A stretch of DNA of 64,000 bases from Caulobacteraceae bacterium (GCA_947476325.1 CANJPZ010000001.1:62001-126000); one strand, 5' to 3'. Positions 27,046-36,102 are shown, numbered from the stretch's first letter. Numbers and translations: made by a program. The notes: generated from the letters alone by a model not told the origin.

Positions 27046-27678
27046 ATGACCCATTCGATTTCCCGCCGCCTTTTCACCGCCGGCCTGTTGCTGGCGCCGG
27101 GCGTCGGCCTGGCCGCCGCCCCGGTCCTGTCGGACGAGGACAAGACCACGGTCGACAAGGCTGTGGCCTATCTGCAGGGTCTGAGCCGCGCCCGCGGCCG
27201 CTTCACCCAGACAGACTCGCGCGGCAAGACGGCGATTGGCGATGTCTATCTGCAGCGCCCCGGCAAGATCCGTTTCGAATATGACGCCCCGAACAACAAC
27301 ATCCTAGTCATCTCTGACGGCAACCAAGTCTCGGTCGCCGACAGCAAGCTGAAGACCACCGACCGCTATCCCCTGCGCTCAACCCCCCTGTCGCTGTTCC
27401 TGGCCAAGCAGATTCGCCTGGATCGCGGCGTGGTCGTCACCCAGGTCGACCGTGCGCCGGGCAAGTTCACCATCACCGCCCGCGATGGCGGCAAGGATAC
27501 CGCCGGCTCGATCATCATCACCTTCTCCGACGAGCCGGTCGGCCTGATGGAATGGACCATTATCGACGCCCAGCGCCAGCGTACGCGGATTCAGCTCAAC
27601 AGCCTGAACCCTGTGGCCTCGCTGGACCCGGAGCTGTTCAAGTTCGCCATTCCGCGCACGACCGGCAAAGGTCCCTGA
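27046..27678 (+). CDS. lolA: Outer-membrane lipoprotein carrier protein LolA
   Basis: LolA receives lipoproteins from LolCDE and ferries them across the periplasm to the outer membrane. The 210-residue product has a signal peptide (SRRLFTAGLLLAPGVGLAAA) and the LolA open-barrel pattern: LQGLSRARGRFTQTD, GDVYLQRPGKIRFEYDAPN, LVISDGNQVSVAD and TPLSLFLAKQI. ATG 27046 has GGAA a few bases upstream; a TTG one codon earlier is less likely. It follows ftsK closely, an order shared by other alphaproteobacteria, and probably reads from the same transcript. Confidence 0.9.
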   Translation: MTHSISRRLFTAGLLLAPGVGLAAAPVLSDEDKTTVDKAVAYLQGLSRARGRFTQTDSRGKTAIGDVYLQRPGKIRFEYDAPNNNILVISDGNQVSVADSKLKTTDRYPLRSTPLSLFLAKQIRLDRGVVVTQVDRAPGKFTITARDGGKDTAGSIIITFSDEPVGLMEWTIIDAQRQRTRIQLNSLNPVASLDPELFKFAIPRTTGKGP

Positions 27679-27887
27679 GGGACGATTCGCCACCTCCGCG
27701 TGGAGCGGCGCGTGACTTTTTTGAGACAGGCAAGAACAAGCGGAAATATTCTTGACTTTTTTTCATCCCGTGGCCATCATGTCACTTGCGGGATCGGAGT
27801 AGACGCCCGGCCCCGCCACGCCGGACCGGACCCCTATCCCCTCCCGGGCGCGGCGCTGATAAACAGAGATAGACCCCTCTCGAAAGT

Positions 27888-27925
27888 CGCCCGGCGCAGC
27901 CCCACTGCGCCGGGCGCATCCTTTT
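27888..27925 (+). terminator. Strong intrinsic-terminator-like hairpin just upstream of xth
   Basis: A perfect 12-bp stem CGCCCGGCGCAG / CTGCGCCGGGCG with loop CCCCA is followed by CATCCTTTT. It ends only 13 bases before the xth start codon and 210 bases after lolA. It may end lolA read-through, act as an attenuator for xth, or be the 3' end of a small RNA whose -35-like TTGACT lies near 27752. Confidence 0.6.
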
Positions 27926-27937
27926 ACGGTATCCCTT

Positions 27938-28744
27938 ATGCGCCTTAGGCTTGCGACCTGGAACGTCAACTCCGTCAGGCTTCGCGCCGAACAGGCGGCC
28001 CGCTTTGCGGAGCAAAGCGGCACCGACGTCATCTGCATGCAGGAGATCAAGTGCCAGGCGGCGGAATTCCCCCGCGCGGCCTTTGAGGACGCCGGCCTGC
28101 CTTACCTGAAGATCGCCGGGCAAAAGGGCTGGCACGGCGTGGCCATCGCCTCGCGCTACCCGATCGAGGATGCGCCCGCCCTGGACATCTGCCGCGAGGG
28201 CCATGCCCGCTGCGTCGGCGGGATCATAGTGGGCGTCGAGGTGCAAAACTTCTACATCCCCGCCGGCGGCGACGAGCCGGACCGCGCCGCCAATCCCAAG
28301 TTCGACCACAAGCTCGATTTCTACGAGCGCCTGACGGCTGAAGTGGCCCGCCGCGATCCGAAGGCGCCGCTGGTCGTCACCGGCGACCTCAACATCGCGC
28401 CCGGCGAGCACGATGTCTGGAACCACAAGTACATGCTCAAGGTGGTCAGCCACACCCCGGCCGAGCTTGAGGCCTTCGCCGCCCTGATGGCGGCCGGCCA
28501 GTTCACCGATCTGGTGCGCCAGGCCATTCCCGACCCCGAAAAGCTGTTTTCCTGGTGGAGCTACCGCGCCGCCGACTTCCGCCAGTCCAACCGCGGCCTG
28601 AGGCTGGACCACATCCTCATCTCGCCCGGCCTGCGAGACGCCGCCCTGCGCACCGGCAAGGCCGAAGCCCGCGTCCACGACGACGTGCGCGAATGGGAGC
28701 GGCCCAGCGACCACGCGCCGGTCAGCGCCGATTTCGGCCTCTAG
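27938..28744 (+). CDS. xth: Exodeoxyribonuclease III
   Basis: Xth is an AP endonuclease and 3'-5' exonuclease of base-excision repair. The 268-residue protein has the complete exonuclease-endonuclease-phosphatase motif set: TWNVNSVRLR, CMQEIKC with the metal-binding glutamate, GDLNIAPGEHDVW, LRLDHILIS and the catalytic SDHAPV at the end. The ATG at 27938 begins directly at the family start. Its TAG stop is the first triplet of a dispersed repeat. It is convergent with the response regulator gene. Confidence 0.95.
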   Translation: MRLRLATWNVNSVRLRAEQAARFAEQSGTDVICMQEIKCQAAEFPRAAFEDAGLPYLKIAGQKGWHGVAIASRYPIEDAPALDICREGHARCVGGIIVGVEVQNFYIPAGGDEPDRAANPKFDHKLDFYERLTAEVARRDPKAPLVVTGDLNIAPGEHDVWNHKYMLKVVSHTPAELEAFAALMAAGQFTDLVRQAIPDPEKLFSWWSYRAADFRQSNRGLRLDHILISPGLRDAALRTGKAEARVHDDVREWERPSDHAPVSADFGL

Positions 28745-28802
28745 AGCGCATTCCGAAAAGTGGGAACCGGTTTTCGGAATAAATGCGCGTTAAAACAATG
28801 AT
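28742..28802. repeat. Dispersed hairpin repeat, left half only (copy 3)
   Basis: This copy starts at the xth stop codon (TAGAGCG), has the perfect 10-bp hairpin ATTCCGAAAA / TTTTCGGAAT and the tail AATAAATGCGCGTTAAAACAA, but lacks the second hairpin and the CGCTCTA edge. It runs directly into the stop of the convergent cenR gene at 28803. Confidence 0.85.
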
Positions 28803-29489
28803 CTAGGGCTGCAGTCGATAGCCGCCCGCCTCGGTCAGCAACAGCTTGGCCGCCCCCGGGGGCGGCTCGATCTTTTGCCTCAGGCGATAGACGTGGGTTT
28901 CCAGGGTGTGGGTAGTGACGCCGGCGTTATAGCCCCACACCTCGGTTAGCAGCTCTTCGCGGGAGACCGGAATTTCCCCGGCCCGGTAGAGGTATTTCAG
29001 GATCGCCGTTTCCTTTTCCGTCAGCCTCACCTTCTTGCCGACCTGGTCGAACAGCGCCTTGGCGGCGGGCCGGAACTCGTAGGGGCCGATGTGATAGACC
29101 GCGTCCTCCGAGGCCTCGTGGCTGCGCAGCTGGGCGCGGATGCGGGCCAGCAGCACGGCGAACTTGAACGGCTTGGTGACATAGTCGTTGGCGCCGGCGT
29201 CCAGCCCCAGGATGGTGTCGGAATCGCCCGTGGCGCCGGTCAGCATGATGATCGGGGCGCTGGCCCCGGCCTTGCGCATCAGCCGGCAGGCTTCGCGGCC
29301 GTCCATGTCGGGCAGGTCAACATCCAACAGGATCAGGTCGACCCGCCCGTCCTTGGCCATGCGCACGCCGTCGGTGGCGGTGGCGGCCTGGATCGCCGTG
29401 AACTCCTGATGCAGCTCGATCTGTTCCATCAGGGCGGCGCGCAAATCGTCGTCGTCGTCGATGATGAGTATGGTTTTCTTCTGCGCCAT
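28803..29489 (-). CDS. cenR: OmpR-family response regulator, probable CenR
   Basis: The 228-residue protein has a receiver domain with the acidic pocket IIDDDDD, phospho-acceptor D56 in LLDVDLPDMDG and switch lysine in VTKPFK, then a winged-helix DNA-binding domain (VRLTEKETAILKYL, THTLETHVYRLRQKIEP, LTEAGGYRL). In Caulobacter the essential envelope regulator CenR is encoded on this side of the origin, a short distance from ntrZ, leuS, parAB and hemE; the position and sequence both fit, so I call it CenR with moderate confidence. No kinase gene adjoins it. ATG 29489 gives the family start; a longer frame extends 12 codons upstream. Confidence 0.75.
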   Translation of the reverse strand: MAQKKTILIIDDDDDLRAALMEQIELHQEFTAIQAATATDGVRMAKDGRVDLILLDVDLPDMDGREACRLMRKAGASAPIIMLTGATGDSDTILGLDAGANDYVTKPFKFAVLLARIRAQLRSHEASEDAVYHIGPYEFRPAAKALFDQVGKKVRLTEKETAILKYLYRAGEIPVSREELLTEVWGYNAGVTTHTLETHVYRLRQKIEPPPGAAKLLLTEAGGYRLQP

Positions 29490-29536
29490 GCTGTGAACAT
29501 GCACCGGTCCGGGGCCATAGGCCAAGAGGGGAATCG

Positions 29537-30040
29537 ATGATCTTTCGAGCTTGGCCGGACGGAAAATTCACCGGCCCCGGCATTTCGGCCCGTTGCGCCC
29601 TTGGCCGCTCCGGCGTCGTCTCCGCCGCCGACAAACGCGAAGGCGATGGCGCAACGCCCGCCGGGACCTGGCCGATCCGCCGTGTGCTGTACCGCCCTGA
29701 CCGCCCGGCCCTGCCGCGGACGGCCCTACCCATGAGCCCCATCGCGCCCGAAGACGGCTGGTGCGATGCGCCGGGCGATGCCGCCTACAACCAGCCGGTG
29801 ACGCGCCCCTACCGCGCCAGCAGCGAGGCGATGTGGCGTGAGGACGGCGTCTACGATGTGGTGGTCGTGCTGGGCTACAACGACGATGCGCCCGTTTCGG
29901 GCCGCGGCTCGGCGATCTTCCTGCACCTGGCCCGCCCCGGCTATGAGCCCACCGAGGGCTGCGTGGCCCTGAACCGCGCGGACATGGAGGCGTTTCTCTC
30001 CGCCGCCCGGCCGGGCGATGTCCTCGAAATCAGCGCCTAG
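29537..30040 (+). CDS. L,D-transpeptidase catalytic domain (YkuD) protein
   Basis: YkuD-type enzymes make 3-3 cross-links in peptidoglycan or attach proteins to it, using a cysteine nucleophile. The 167-residue protein has the motif HLARPGYEPTEGCVALN, in which the His and the Cys of EGCVAL are the catalytic residues, preceded by REGDGATPAGTWPI typical of this branch. I see no clear signal peptide, so export is uncertain; this short form (related to proteins labelled L,D-transpeptidase family) often lacks one. It is divergent from cenR by 47 bases, so the two may share a regulatory region, which fits a cell-envelope theme. The stop codon is in a repeat. Confidence 0.85.
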   Translation: MIFRAWPDGKFTGPGISARCALGRSGVVSAADKREGDGATPAGTWPIRRVLYRPDRPALPRTALPMSPIAPEDGWCDAPGDAAYNQPVTRPYRASSEAMWREDGVYDVVVVLGYNDDAPVSGRGSAIFLHLARPGYEPTEGCVALNRADMEAFLSAARPGDVLEISA

Positions 30041-30073
30041 AGCCCATTCCGAAGGCGCGCTAAAACAAGGACC
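30038..30073. repeat. Dispersed hairpin repeat, internally deleted remnant (copy 4)
   Basis: TAGAGCCCATTCCGAA is joined directly to GGCGCGCTAAAACAAGG, so the loop and right arm of hairpin 1 are missing. The left edge is the stop codon of the transpeptidase gene. The right part, read on the other strand, encodes the last Leu-Phe and the TAG stop of the convergent yggS gene. Confidence 0.75.
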
Positions 30074-30710
30074 TGGTGCCGAACAGCGCCGATCCGACCC
30101 GAACGCTGGTCGCGCCCTCGGCGATGGCGGTCTCGAAGTCATCGCTCATGCCCATCGACAGCTTGTCCAGGCCGTTGCGCGCGGCGATGGCGGCCAGCTG
30201 GGCGAAATAGGGTCCGGCGGGCTCACCGGCCGGCGGAATGCACATCAGCCCCTCGAGGGTCAGGCCCAGATCGCGGCAAAGGGCGATGAACCCGTCGGCC
30301 TGATCGGGCGCAACCCCGGCCTTTTGCGCCTCGCGGCCGATATTCACCTGGACATAAAGCCGGGGGATCTTCGGCTGGACGGCCAGGGCCCGGGCCAGCT
30401 TTTCCCGGTCCAGGGTCTCGATGACGTCAAAGAACGCGGCCGCCTCCGCTGCCTTGTTGCTCTGCAGCGGCCCGATCAGGCGAAGCTCGATCCCGTCCCG
30501 CCGCCCGCTCCAGCGGCCGATCGCCTCCTGCACGCGGTTTTCCCCGAACACCGTCTGTCCCTGCGCCAGCACCGGCGCAATCGCGCTCCAGTCCTGGGTC
30601 TTGGACACCGCCGTCAGGGTGATGCCGGCCGGATCGCGGCCACAGGCGCGCGCAGCCGCGGCCATGCGGTCAAGAATAATCTGGCGTCGGGAGGGTGAAG
30701 TCTGGGTCAA
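30060..30710 (-). CDS. YggS/PROSC family pyridoxal-phosphate homeostasis protein
   Basis: YggS proteins bind pyridoxal phosphate without a known reaction and balance B6 vitamers and amino-acid pools. The 216-residue protein shows the family pattern: LTAVSKTQ with the PLP-binding lysine, FGENRVQEA, LIGPLQSNKA, VNIGREAQKAGV, LMCIPPAG and LSMGMSDDFETAIAEGATSVRVG. The start is TTG 30710; a later ATG at 30665 would cut the N-terminal helix. The final two codons and stop come from the dispersed repeat at 30038, so the C-terminus was probably rewritten when that element moved in. Confidence 0.92.
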   Translation of the reverse strand: MTQTSPSRRQIILDRMAAAARACGRDPAGITLTAVSKTQDWSAIAPVLAQGQTVFGENRVQEAIGRWSGRRDGIELRLIGPLQSNKAAEAAAFFDVIETLDREKLARALAVQPKIPRLYVQVNIGREAQKAGVAPDQADGFIALCRDLGLTLEGLMCIPPAGEPAGPYFAQLAAIAARNGLDKLSMGMSDDFETAIAEGATSVRVGSALFGTRSLF

Positions 30711-30740
30711 GGGCCTGGCCGGACGGGCCCTGGGGCGGCC

Positions 30741-31133
30741 CTAGAACTTGTAGCTGGCGCCGAGGCGCACGCGGGGCGTGACCGGGCTTGTCGCTTCGGG
30801 CGCGGCCGGCTTGGCGTCGGTCAGGCCGACGGCGCCGCCGACGCGGATCGACGGGGTGACCTTGTAGAAGGCCCCGGCCTCGACGTCCTTGATGTTCATT
30901 TCGCGGGTGACCGGCTGTTGCAGCTCGAGCTTCAGGCCCCAGTGCGACTTGCCGTCCAGTTCGAGAACCTTGGGCTGCTGGCTGTTGTTGAGGGTATAGG
31001 CCTCGCGCGCGGTGCTGGCGGCGTCGGAAAAGGCGGCGGCGGCGCGCGGCGCGCTCTGGGCATGGGCAAGGCTGGCCGATCCCGAGAGGATCACCGCCGC
31101 CAGAACAGCCACAGGCAGTTTGATATCCGCCAT
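30741..31133 (-). CDS. ntrZ: NtrZ-like periplasmic protein
   Basis: The 130-residue product has a signal peptide ending in AHAQ and a short beta-rich mature part: AREAYTLNNSQQPKVLELDG, WGLKLELQQPVTRE, VEAGAFYKVTPSIRVGGAVG, and the end PRVRLGASYKF, like a strand set from an outer-membrane-type barrel. Caulobacter NtrZ is a periplasmic inhibitor of the NtrY kinase, controlling NtrX. The match rests on my memory of that family's conserved strings and on location near cenR. The ntrYX genes are not in this window. The start ATG 31133 is chosen as the first codon of the signal peptide; 17 upstream codons are unlike it. Confidence 0.65.
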   Translation of the reverse strand: MADIKLPVAVLAAVILSGSASLAHAQSAPRAAAAFSDAASTAREAYTLNNSQQPKVLELDGKSHWGLKLELQQPVTREMNIKDVEAGAFYKVTPSIRVGGAVGLTDAKPAAPEATSPVTPRVRLGASYKF

Positions 31134-31310
31134 CACTCTACGCGCCTTCAACAGACTTGAATTGGGCGGGGATCCCGCCGTCATCCACTATCACCCGGCA
31201 GACTTAAGAATGATTGTACCTTCGGTCAACGCGTTCGCCCCCCTCAAACGAGGGTTGGGCGATTTGCCGCGCAGGCTGTTGCTTGTAGGTCACGCGCGCG
31301 ATTCGGGGTT

Positions 31311-31338
31311 TTGCACGGCGCGCACGATGTTATAGACG
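31311..31338 (+). promoter_or_regulatory. Possible housekeeping promoter for the DUF3576/leuS unit
   Basis: TTGCACG is followed after 12 bases by TTATAGAC, close to the Caulobacter-type arrangement TTGACG-N10-14-GCTANAWC, about 45 bases before the DUF3576 start codon. Two to three positions deviate in each half. Confidence 0.35.
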
Positions 31339-31382
31339 CTTCCGTACGGTTCGGGCGGGGTGTCCGGTAGGAGAGCTTGAGC

Positions 31383-31856
31383 ATGGCGTTTCAACGTTCG
31401 CGGGTGCGGCGAACCTTTGCGATCGCAGCCCTGGTGGCTGTGTCGGCGGCGGCCATTTCGGTCAGCGGCTGCGCGTCGGTTAATCCGTTCAAGCGCAGCG
31501 CCCAGAGCGGGACCGCCTCTGGCGGCTCGGATACGGCGATTGGCGTCAACGCCTATCTGTGGCGCGCCTCGCTGGATACCCTGGCCTTCATGCCCCTGGC
31601 CTCGGCCGACCCCTACGGCGGCATCATCATCACCGACTGGTATTCAGACCCGGCCCAGCCGTCCGAGCGCTTCAAGGCGACGGTCTATATCCTCGACACG
31701 CGCCTGCGCGCCGACGGCCTGAACGTGGCGGTTCACCGCCAGGCCAAGAGCGCCACCGGCGAATGGCAGGATGCGGCGACCTCGGCCAACACGTCCGAGT
31801 CCATCGAGCGGGCCATTCTCGTGCGCGCCCGCCAGATGCGTATCAACGGCCGCTAG
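31383..31856 (+). CDS. DUF3576 family lipoprotein
   Basis: The 157-residue product has an N-terminal positively charged segment, a hydrophobic helix and lipobox VSGC (about residue 30), then a compact domain with AIGVNAYLWRASLDTLAFMP, YGGIIITDWYSDP and RFKATVYILDTRLRADGLNV that I recognise as DUF3576. The function is unknown; the lipid anchor suggests an outer-membrane or inner-membrane surface protein. GGAG lies nine bases before ATG 31383. It comes immediately before leuS in this and many other alphaproteobacteria, so the two are likely co-transcribed with lptE and holA. Confidence 0.85.
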   Translation: MAFQRSRVRRTFAIAALVAVSAAAISVSGCASVNPFKRSAQSGTASGGSDTAIGVNAYLWRASLDTLAFMPLASADPYGGIIITDWYSDPAQPSERFKATVYILDTRLRADGLNVAVHRQAKSATGEWQDAATSANTSESIERAILVRARQMRINGR

Positions 31857-31886
31857 CCGCTTTTTGAGACCTGATCGGCGCACCCC

Positions 31887-34469
31887 ATGACGCGCTACAA
31901 TCCAAAGGAAACCGAGCCCAGGTGGCGGGCCGCCTGGGAACGGGCGAAGCTTTTCCACGCCGGCTCGCCCCACGAAGCCCACGGCCGCCCCAAATGGTAC
32001 GTGCTGGAGATGTTCCCCTATCCGTCGGGGAAACTGCACATGGGCCATGTGCGCAACTACGCCATGGGCGATGTCGTGGCCCGCTACAAGCGCGCCCAGG
32101 GCTTCAACGTCCTGCACCCCATGGGCTGGGACGCCTTTGGCATGCCGGCCGAGAACGCGGCCATGGAAAGCGGCATCCATCCGAAAGTCGCCACCTACAA
32201 CCAGATCGCCAACATGCGCGAGCAGCTCAAGACGCTGGGCCTGGCCATCGACTGGGACCGCGAGTTCGCCACCTGTGATCCGGAATATTACGGCAAGCAG
32301 CAGGCCTGGTTCCTGCGCCTGCTGAAGTCGGGCCTGGTCTATCGCAAGGAATCGCAGGTCAACTGGGATCCGGTCGACCACACCGTGCTGGCCAACGAAC
32401 AGGTCATCGAGGGCCGCGGCTGGCGCTCGGGCGCGCTGGTCGAGCGGCGCAAGCTGACCCAGTGGTTCCTGCAGATCACCCGCTATGCCGATGACCTGCT
32501 CAAGGGCCTGGAGACCCTGGACCGCTGGCCGGACAAGGTGCGGCTGATGCAGGAAAACTGGATCGGACGCTCGCGCGGCCTGCGGATGAGCTTTGCCTTT
32601 GCCGGCGCCGCTCCCGCCGGGTTCGAGGACGGCGTTTCGGTCTACACCACCCGCCCCGACACCCTGTTCGGGGCCAGTTTCATCGCCATCGCCGCCGACC
32701 ATCCCCTGGCCCAGGCCGTGGCCGCGAAAGACGGGGCGGCCGCCGCCTTCATCGCCGCCTGCAAGACCGGCGGGGTCTCCGCCGCCGACATCGAAACGGC
32801 CGAGAAACAGGGCTACGACACCGGCCTGAAGGTCGCCCATCCCTTCGTCGAGGGCGCCAGCCTGCCGGTCTGGATCGCCAATTTCGTGCTGATGGACTAC
32901 GGAACCGGCGCCATCTTCGGCTGCCCGGCCCACGACCAGCGCGACCTGGATTTCGCCCGCAAGTACCATCTGCCGGTCAAGCCTGTGGTCCTGCCCGCCG
33001 GCGAGGACGCGGCCAGCTTCACCGTCGGCAAGGAGGCCTTTACCGGCCCCGGCGCCCTGATCAATTCCGCCTTCCTCGACGGCCTGGACATCGAAACGGC
33101 CAAGGCGCAGGCGATTTCGCGCATCGAGGCAAAGGGTCAAGGCGAAGGCGCCATCGTCTACCGCCTGCGCGACTGGGGGGTCTCTCGCCAGCGCTACTGG
33201 GGCTGCCCCATCCCCATCGTCCATTGCGGCAAATGCGGCGTGGTCCCGGTTCCCGAAGACCAGCTGCCGGTTCTGCTGCCCGACGATGTCACCTTCGATG
33301 TCCCCGGCAATCCGCTGGCCCGTCATCCGACCTGGAAACACACCGCCTGCCCGTCCTGCGGGGGCGAGGCCCTGCGCGAGACCGACACCCTCGACACCTT
33401 TGTCGATTCGTCCTGGTATTTCGCCCGCTTCACCGATCCGGACGCCGCCGAGCCCATCGACAAGGCCGCCGCCGACTACTGGCTGCCGGTCGACAACTAC
33501 ATCGGCGGGGTCGAGCACGCCGTCCTGCACCTGCTCTACGCCCGCTTCGTCACCCGCGCCCTCAAGGACGAGGGCCTGTTGTCCGTCGCCGAGCCCTTCG
33601 ATGGCCTGTTCACGCAAGGCATGGTCACCCACGAAGCCTTCCGCTCGCGCAACGGCGACTGGCTGACGCCGGACTCGGTGGAAAAGCGCGGCGACGGCTG
33701 GTTCGACCGCGAACTTGGCCAGCCGGTCGAGATGGTCGGCGTCGAAAAGATGTCGAAGTCCAAGAAAAACGTCGTCGCCCCCGAAGACATCTTCGACCAG
33801 TACGGCGTCGACGCCGCCCGCCTGTTCGTCATGTCGGACTCGCCGCCCGAACGCGACGTTCAGTGGAGCACCGGCGGCGTCGAAGGCGCCTGGCGCTTCA
33901 TCAACCGCGTCTGGGCCGAGTTCGACGCCCACGAGATCGAGGACTGGGACGTCGAGGACGCCGACGACGCGGCCGCCAACGCCCTGACCAAGGCCACCCA
34001 CAAGCTGATCAAGGCCGTGGGCGAGTCCATCGAACAGTTCCGCTTCAACACCGGCATCGCCCGCCTCTACGAGTTCCTCAACCTGCTGAAACAGGCCTCG
34101 CCGGTCGGCGCGGGCCCCGATCTGCTGGCCGCGCGCCACGCCGCCCTGTCGGCCTTCGCCCGCCTGATCGCCCCCTTCACCCCCCACCTGGCCGAGGAAT
34201 GCTGGGCCCGGGTCGGCGGCGACGGCATGGTCTCGGCCGCGCCCTGGCCCACCTGGTCGGAACATCTGGCGGCCGAGGACGAAAAGGTCCTGCCGATCCA
34301 GATCAACGGCAAGCGCCGCGGCGAAATCCGCGTGCCCGCCGGCCTGGCCGAAAGCGAAGTTGAAAAGATCGTGCTGGCGGACGCGGCCACCTTGCGTCAC
34401 CTTGAGGGCCTGACCGTTCGCAAGGTGATCGTGGTGAAAGACCGTATCGTCAACATCGTGGTGGGCTGA
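31887..34469 (+). CDS. leuS: Leucyl-tRNA synthetase
   Basis: LeuS charges tRNA-Leu. The 860-residue class Ia enzyme has the HIGH-type motif [15 protein letters not shown] near residue 45, the editing CP1 domain (about 220-420, with [16 protein letters not shown]), a zinc-ribbon-like cysteine pair set (CGKCG and CPSCGG), and the KMSKS motif in [12 protein letters not shown] near 620, followed by the anticodon-binding domain. The length is normal. Its stop shares a base with the lptE start (TGATG). Confidence 0.97.
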   Translation: MTRYNPKETEPRWRAAWERAKLFHAGSPHEAHGRPKWYVLEMFPYPSGKLHMGHVRNYAMGDVVARYKRAQGFNVLHPMGWDAFGMPAENAAMESGIHPKVATYNQIANMREQLKTLGLAIDWDREFATCDPEYYGKQQAWFLRLLKSGLVYRKESQVNWDPVDHTVLANEQVIEGRGWRSGALVERRKLTQWFLQITRYADDLLKGLETLDRWPDKVRLMQENWIGRSRGLRMSFAFAGAAPAGFEDGVSVYTTRPDTLFGASFIAIAADHPLAQAVAAKDGAAAAFIAACKTGGVSAADIETAEKQGYDTGLKVAHPFVEGASLPVWIANFVLMDYGTGAIFGCPAHDQRDLDFARKYHLPVKPVVLPAGEDAASFTVGKEAFTGPGALINSAFLDGLDIETAKAQAISRIEAKGQGEGAIVYRLRDWGVSRQRYWGCPIPIVHCGKCGVVPVPEDQLPVLLPDDVTFDVPGNPLARHPTWKHTACPSCGGEALRETDTLDTFVDSSWYFARFTDPDAAEPIDKAAADYWLPVDNYIGGVEHAVLHLLYARFVTRALKDEGLLSVAEPFDGLFTQGMVTHEAFRSRNGDWLTPDSVEKRGDGWFDRELGQPVEMVGVEKMSKSKKNVVAPEDIFDQYGVDAARLFVMSDSPPERDVQWSTGGVEGAWRFINRVWAEFDAHEIEDWDVEDADDAAANALTKATHKLIKAVGESIEQFRFNTGIARLYEFLNLLKQASPVGAGPDLLAARHAALSAFARLIAPFTPHLAEECWARVGGDGMVSAAPWPTWSEHLAAEDEKVLPIQINGKRRGEIRVPAGLAESEVEKIVLADAATLRHLEGLTVRKVIVVKDRIVNIVVG

Positions 34470-34969
34470 TGGACCGGCGTGGCATCCTTGGCGCCCTTTT
34501 GAGCCTGCCGCTGCTGGCCGGTCTGGCCGGCTGCGGTTTTACGCCTCTCTATGCGACCGGCGGCCTGACCGGTCAGATGGCCCTGATCAGCGTCGAGGCC
34601 CCCGAAGGCCGCACCGCCTATCTGCTGCGCGAGCAGCTCGACGATGCTCTGGCCCGCGACCGCAGCCATCCGGCCGCCTACCGGCTGGCGCTCACCCTGA
34701 CCGAACAGCGCGATCCGCGCGGCCTTGGCCCCAGCAACACCGCCAGCCGCTATGAGCTGTCGCTCGACGTCCACTATGTCCTGACCGAGATCACCGGCGG
34801 CAAGGAGCTGCGCACCGGCGACCAGAAGGTGCTGATCTCCTACCCGGCCGTCACCCCGCCTTATGCCGGCGTCGTCGCCCAGCAGGACGGCCAGCAGCGC
34901 GCCGCGGCCGAAGCGGCCCGCCGCATCCGCCTCGACCTGTCACAATATTTCCTGAAATCAAAGACTTAA
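34469..34969 (+). CDS. lptE: LPS-assembly lipoprotein LptE
   Basis: LptE plugs the LptD barrel and helps place lipopolysaccharide in the outer leaflet. The 166-residue product has a signal peptide with lipobox LAGC (residues about 20-23), the usual GFTPLYATGG right after the cysteine, then a region around LREQLDDALARD and RYELSLDVHYVLTE. The order leuS-lptE-holA is a widespread proteobacterial arrangement and supports the call. It overlaps leuS by one base; holA follows seven bases later. Confidence 0.93.
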   Translation: MDRRGILGALLSLPLLAGLAGCGFTPLYATGGLTGQMALISVEAPEGRTAYLLREQLDDALARDRSHPAAYRLALTLTEQRDPRGLGPSNTASRYELSLDVHYVLTEITGGKELRTGDQKVLISYPAVTPPYAGVVAQQDGQQRAAAEAARRIRLDLSQYFLKSKT

Positions 34970-34975
34970 ACGGAA

Positions 34976-36031
34976 ATGATCCTCAGCAAACGGGCCGAGG
35001 TCGAACGCTTCATCAAGGATCCCGCGCCGGACGTGCGGGCCATTCTGATCTACGGCAAGGACCGGGGCGGCGTGCGTGAGCGGGCCAACGCCATCGCCGT
35101 CAAGGTCACCGAACGCCCCGACGATCCCTTCGACGTCGCCCTGCTGACCGACAGCGATATCACCGCCGACGCCGCGCGCCTTGAAAGCGAGCTGTCGTCC
35201 CTGTCGCTGATGGGCGGCCGCCGCCTGATCCGGCTGCGCATGTTCGAGGAAAAGGCCGCCCCCGACCGCGCCGCCGCCGAGGCCCTCAAGGCCCACGCCG
35301 AGGGCGCCTACAACCGCGACGCCGTCTTCCTCATTGAGGCCGGGGCCCTTGGCCGCGAGAGCGCCCTGCGCGCCGCCGCCGAAAAGGCCAAGACCGGCGC
35401 CCTGGCCATCCCCTGCTACGACGACGAGGCCGGCGATGTGGCCCGCATGACCCGCGAGGCCCTGGCCCGCGACGGTGTTTCCCTGAACGGCGAGGCGCTG
35501 GAGCTGTTCGCCGCCCGCCTGCCCGCCGAGCGCGGCGTCGCCCGCCAGGAGATCGAGCGGCTGATCCTCTACCTGGGCCCGGGCAGCGGCATCGTCGCCA
35601 CGCCGGCCGATCTGGAGCCCTTCCTCGGGGTCGAGCCCGACGCCTCCCTGGCCGAAGCCGCCCAGGACGCCTTTGGCGGGCGCCTCAAACCGGCCCAGGC
35701 CGCCCTGCGCCGCGCCGCCCTCGAAGGCGAAGCCGGCCCCGCCGCCGTGCGCGCCTTCGGCAGCCATCTGGCCAAGCTTCGCAAGGCCCTGACCCTGCAC
35801 CAGGCCGGCGCCGGTCTTGCCGAAGCCGCCAAGTCCTCCGGCGTGTTCTGGAAAAACGAGCGCGAGTTCCTCCGCCAGGCCCGCGCCTGGCCGCTGGCCG
35901 CCCTGGACGGCCTCAACACCGAGATCCTCAACGCCGACCGCGCCTGCAAACAGACCGGCAGTCCGGATGAACTGATCGCCGAACGCCTGGCCCTGACCGT
36001 CGCCTACAAGGCGCGGCGGCTGGGGCTGTAG
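34976..36031 (+). CDS. holA: DNA polymerase III delta subunit
   Basis: HolA is the wrench that opens the beta clamp in the clamp loader. The 351-residue protein has the delta pattern: AILIYGKDRGGVRERANAIA, MGGRRLIRLRMFEE, VFLIEAGALG, and a C-terminal helical domain (residues 220-351). It lacks a Walker A motif, as expected for delta. It closes the leuS-lptE-holA unit; the stop is followed by the small lipoprotein gene 115 bases on. Confidence 0.92.
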   Translation: MILSKRAEVERFIKDPAPDVRAILIYGKDRGGVRERANAIAVKVTERPDDPFDVALLTDSDITADAARLESELSSLSLMGGRRLIRLRMFEEKAAPDRAAAEALKAHAEGAYNRDAVFLIEAGALGRESALRAAAEKAKTGALAIPCYDDEAGDVARMTREALARDGVSLNGEALELFAARLPAERGVARQEIERLILYLGPGSGIVATPADLEPFLGVEPDASLAEAAQDAFGGRLKPAQAALRRAALEGEAGPAAVRAFGSHLAKLRKALTLHQAGAGLAEAAKSSGVFWKNEREFLRQARAWPLAALDGLNTEILNADRACKQTGSPDELIAERLALTVAYKARRLGL

Positions 36032-36102
36032 GGGGAACAACGCGCGTTCACTGGGGTGGGTTGGTTGTTTGACAACAGTTAATAGGTCCCCAAATTCACC
36101 AA

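Noticed and set aside
31644-34400. Very long open frame on the minus strand opposite leuS (over 900 codons)
   Set aside because: It is antisense to a fully supported leuS and has Gly/Asp/Val-biased content typical of high-GC antisense frames. No domain is visible.
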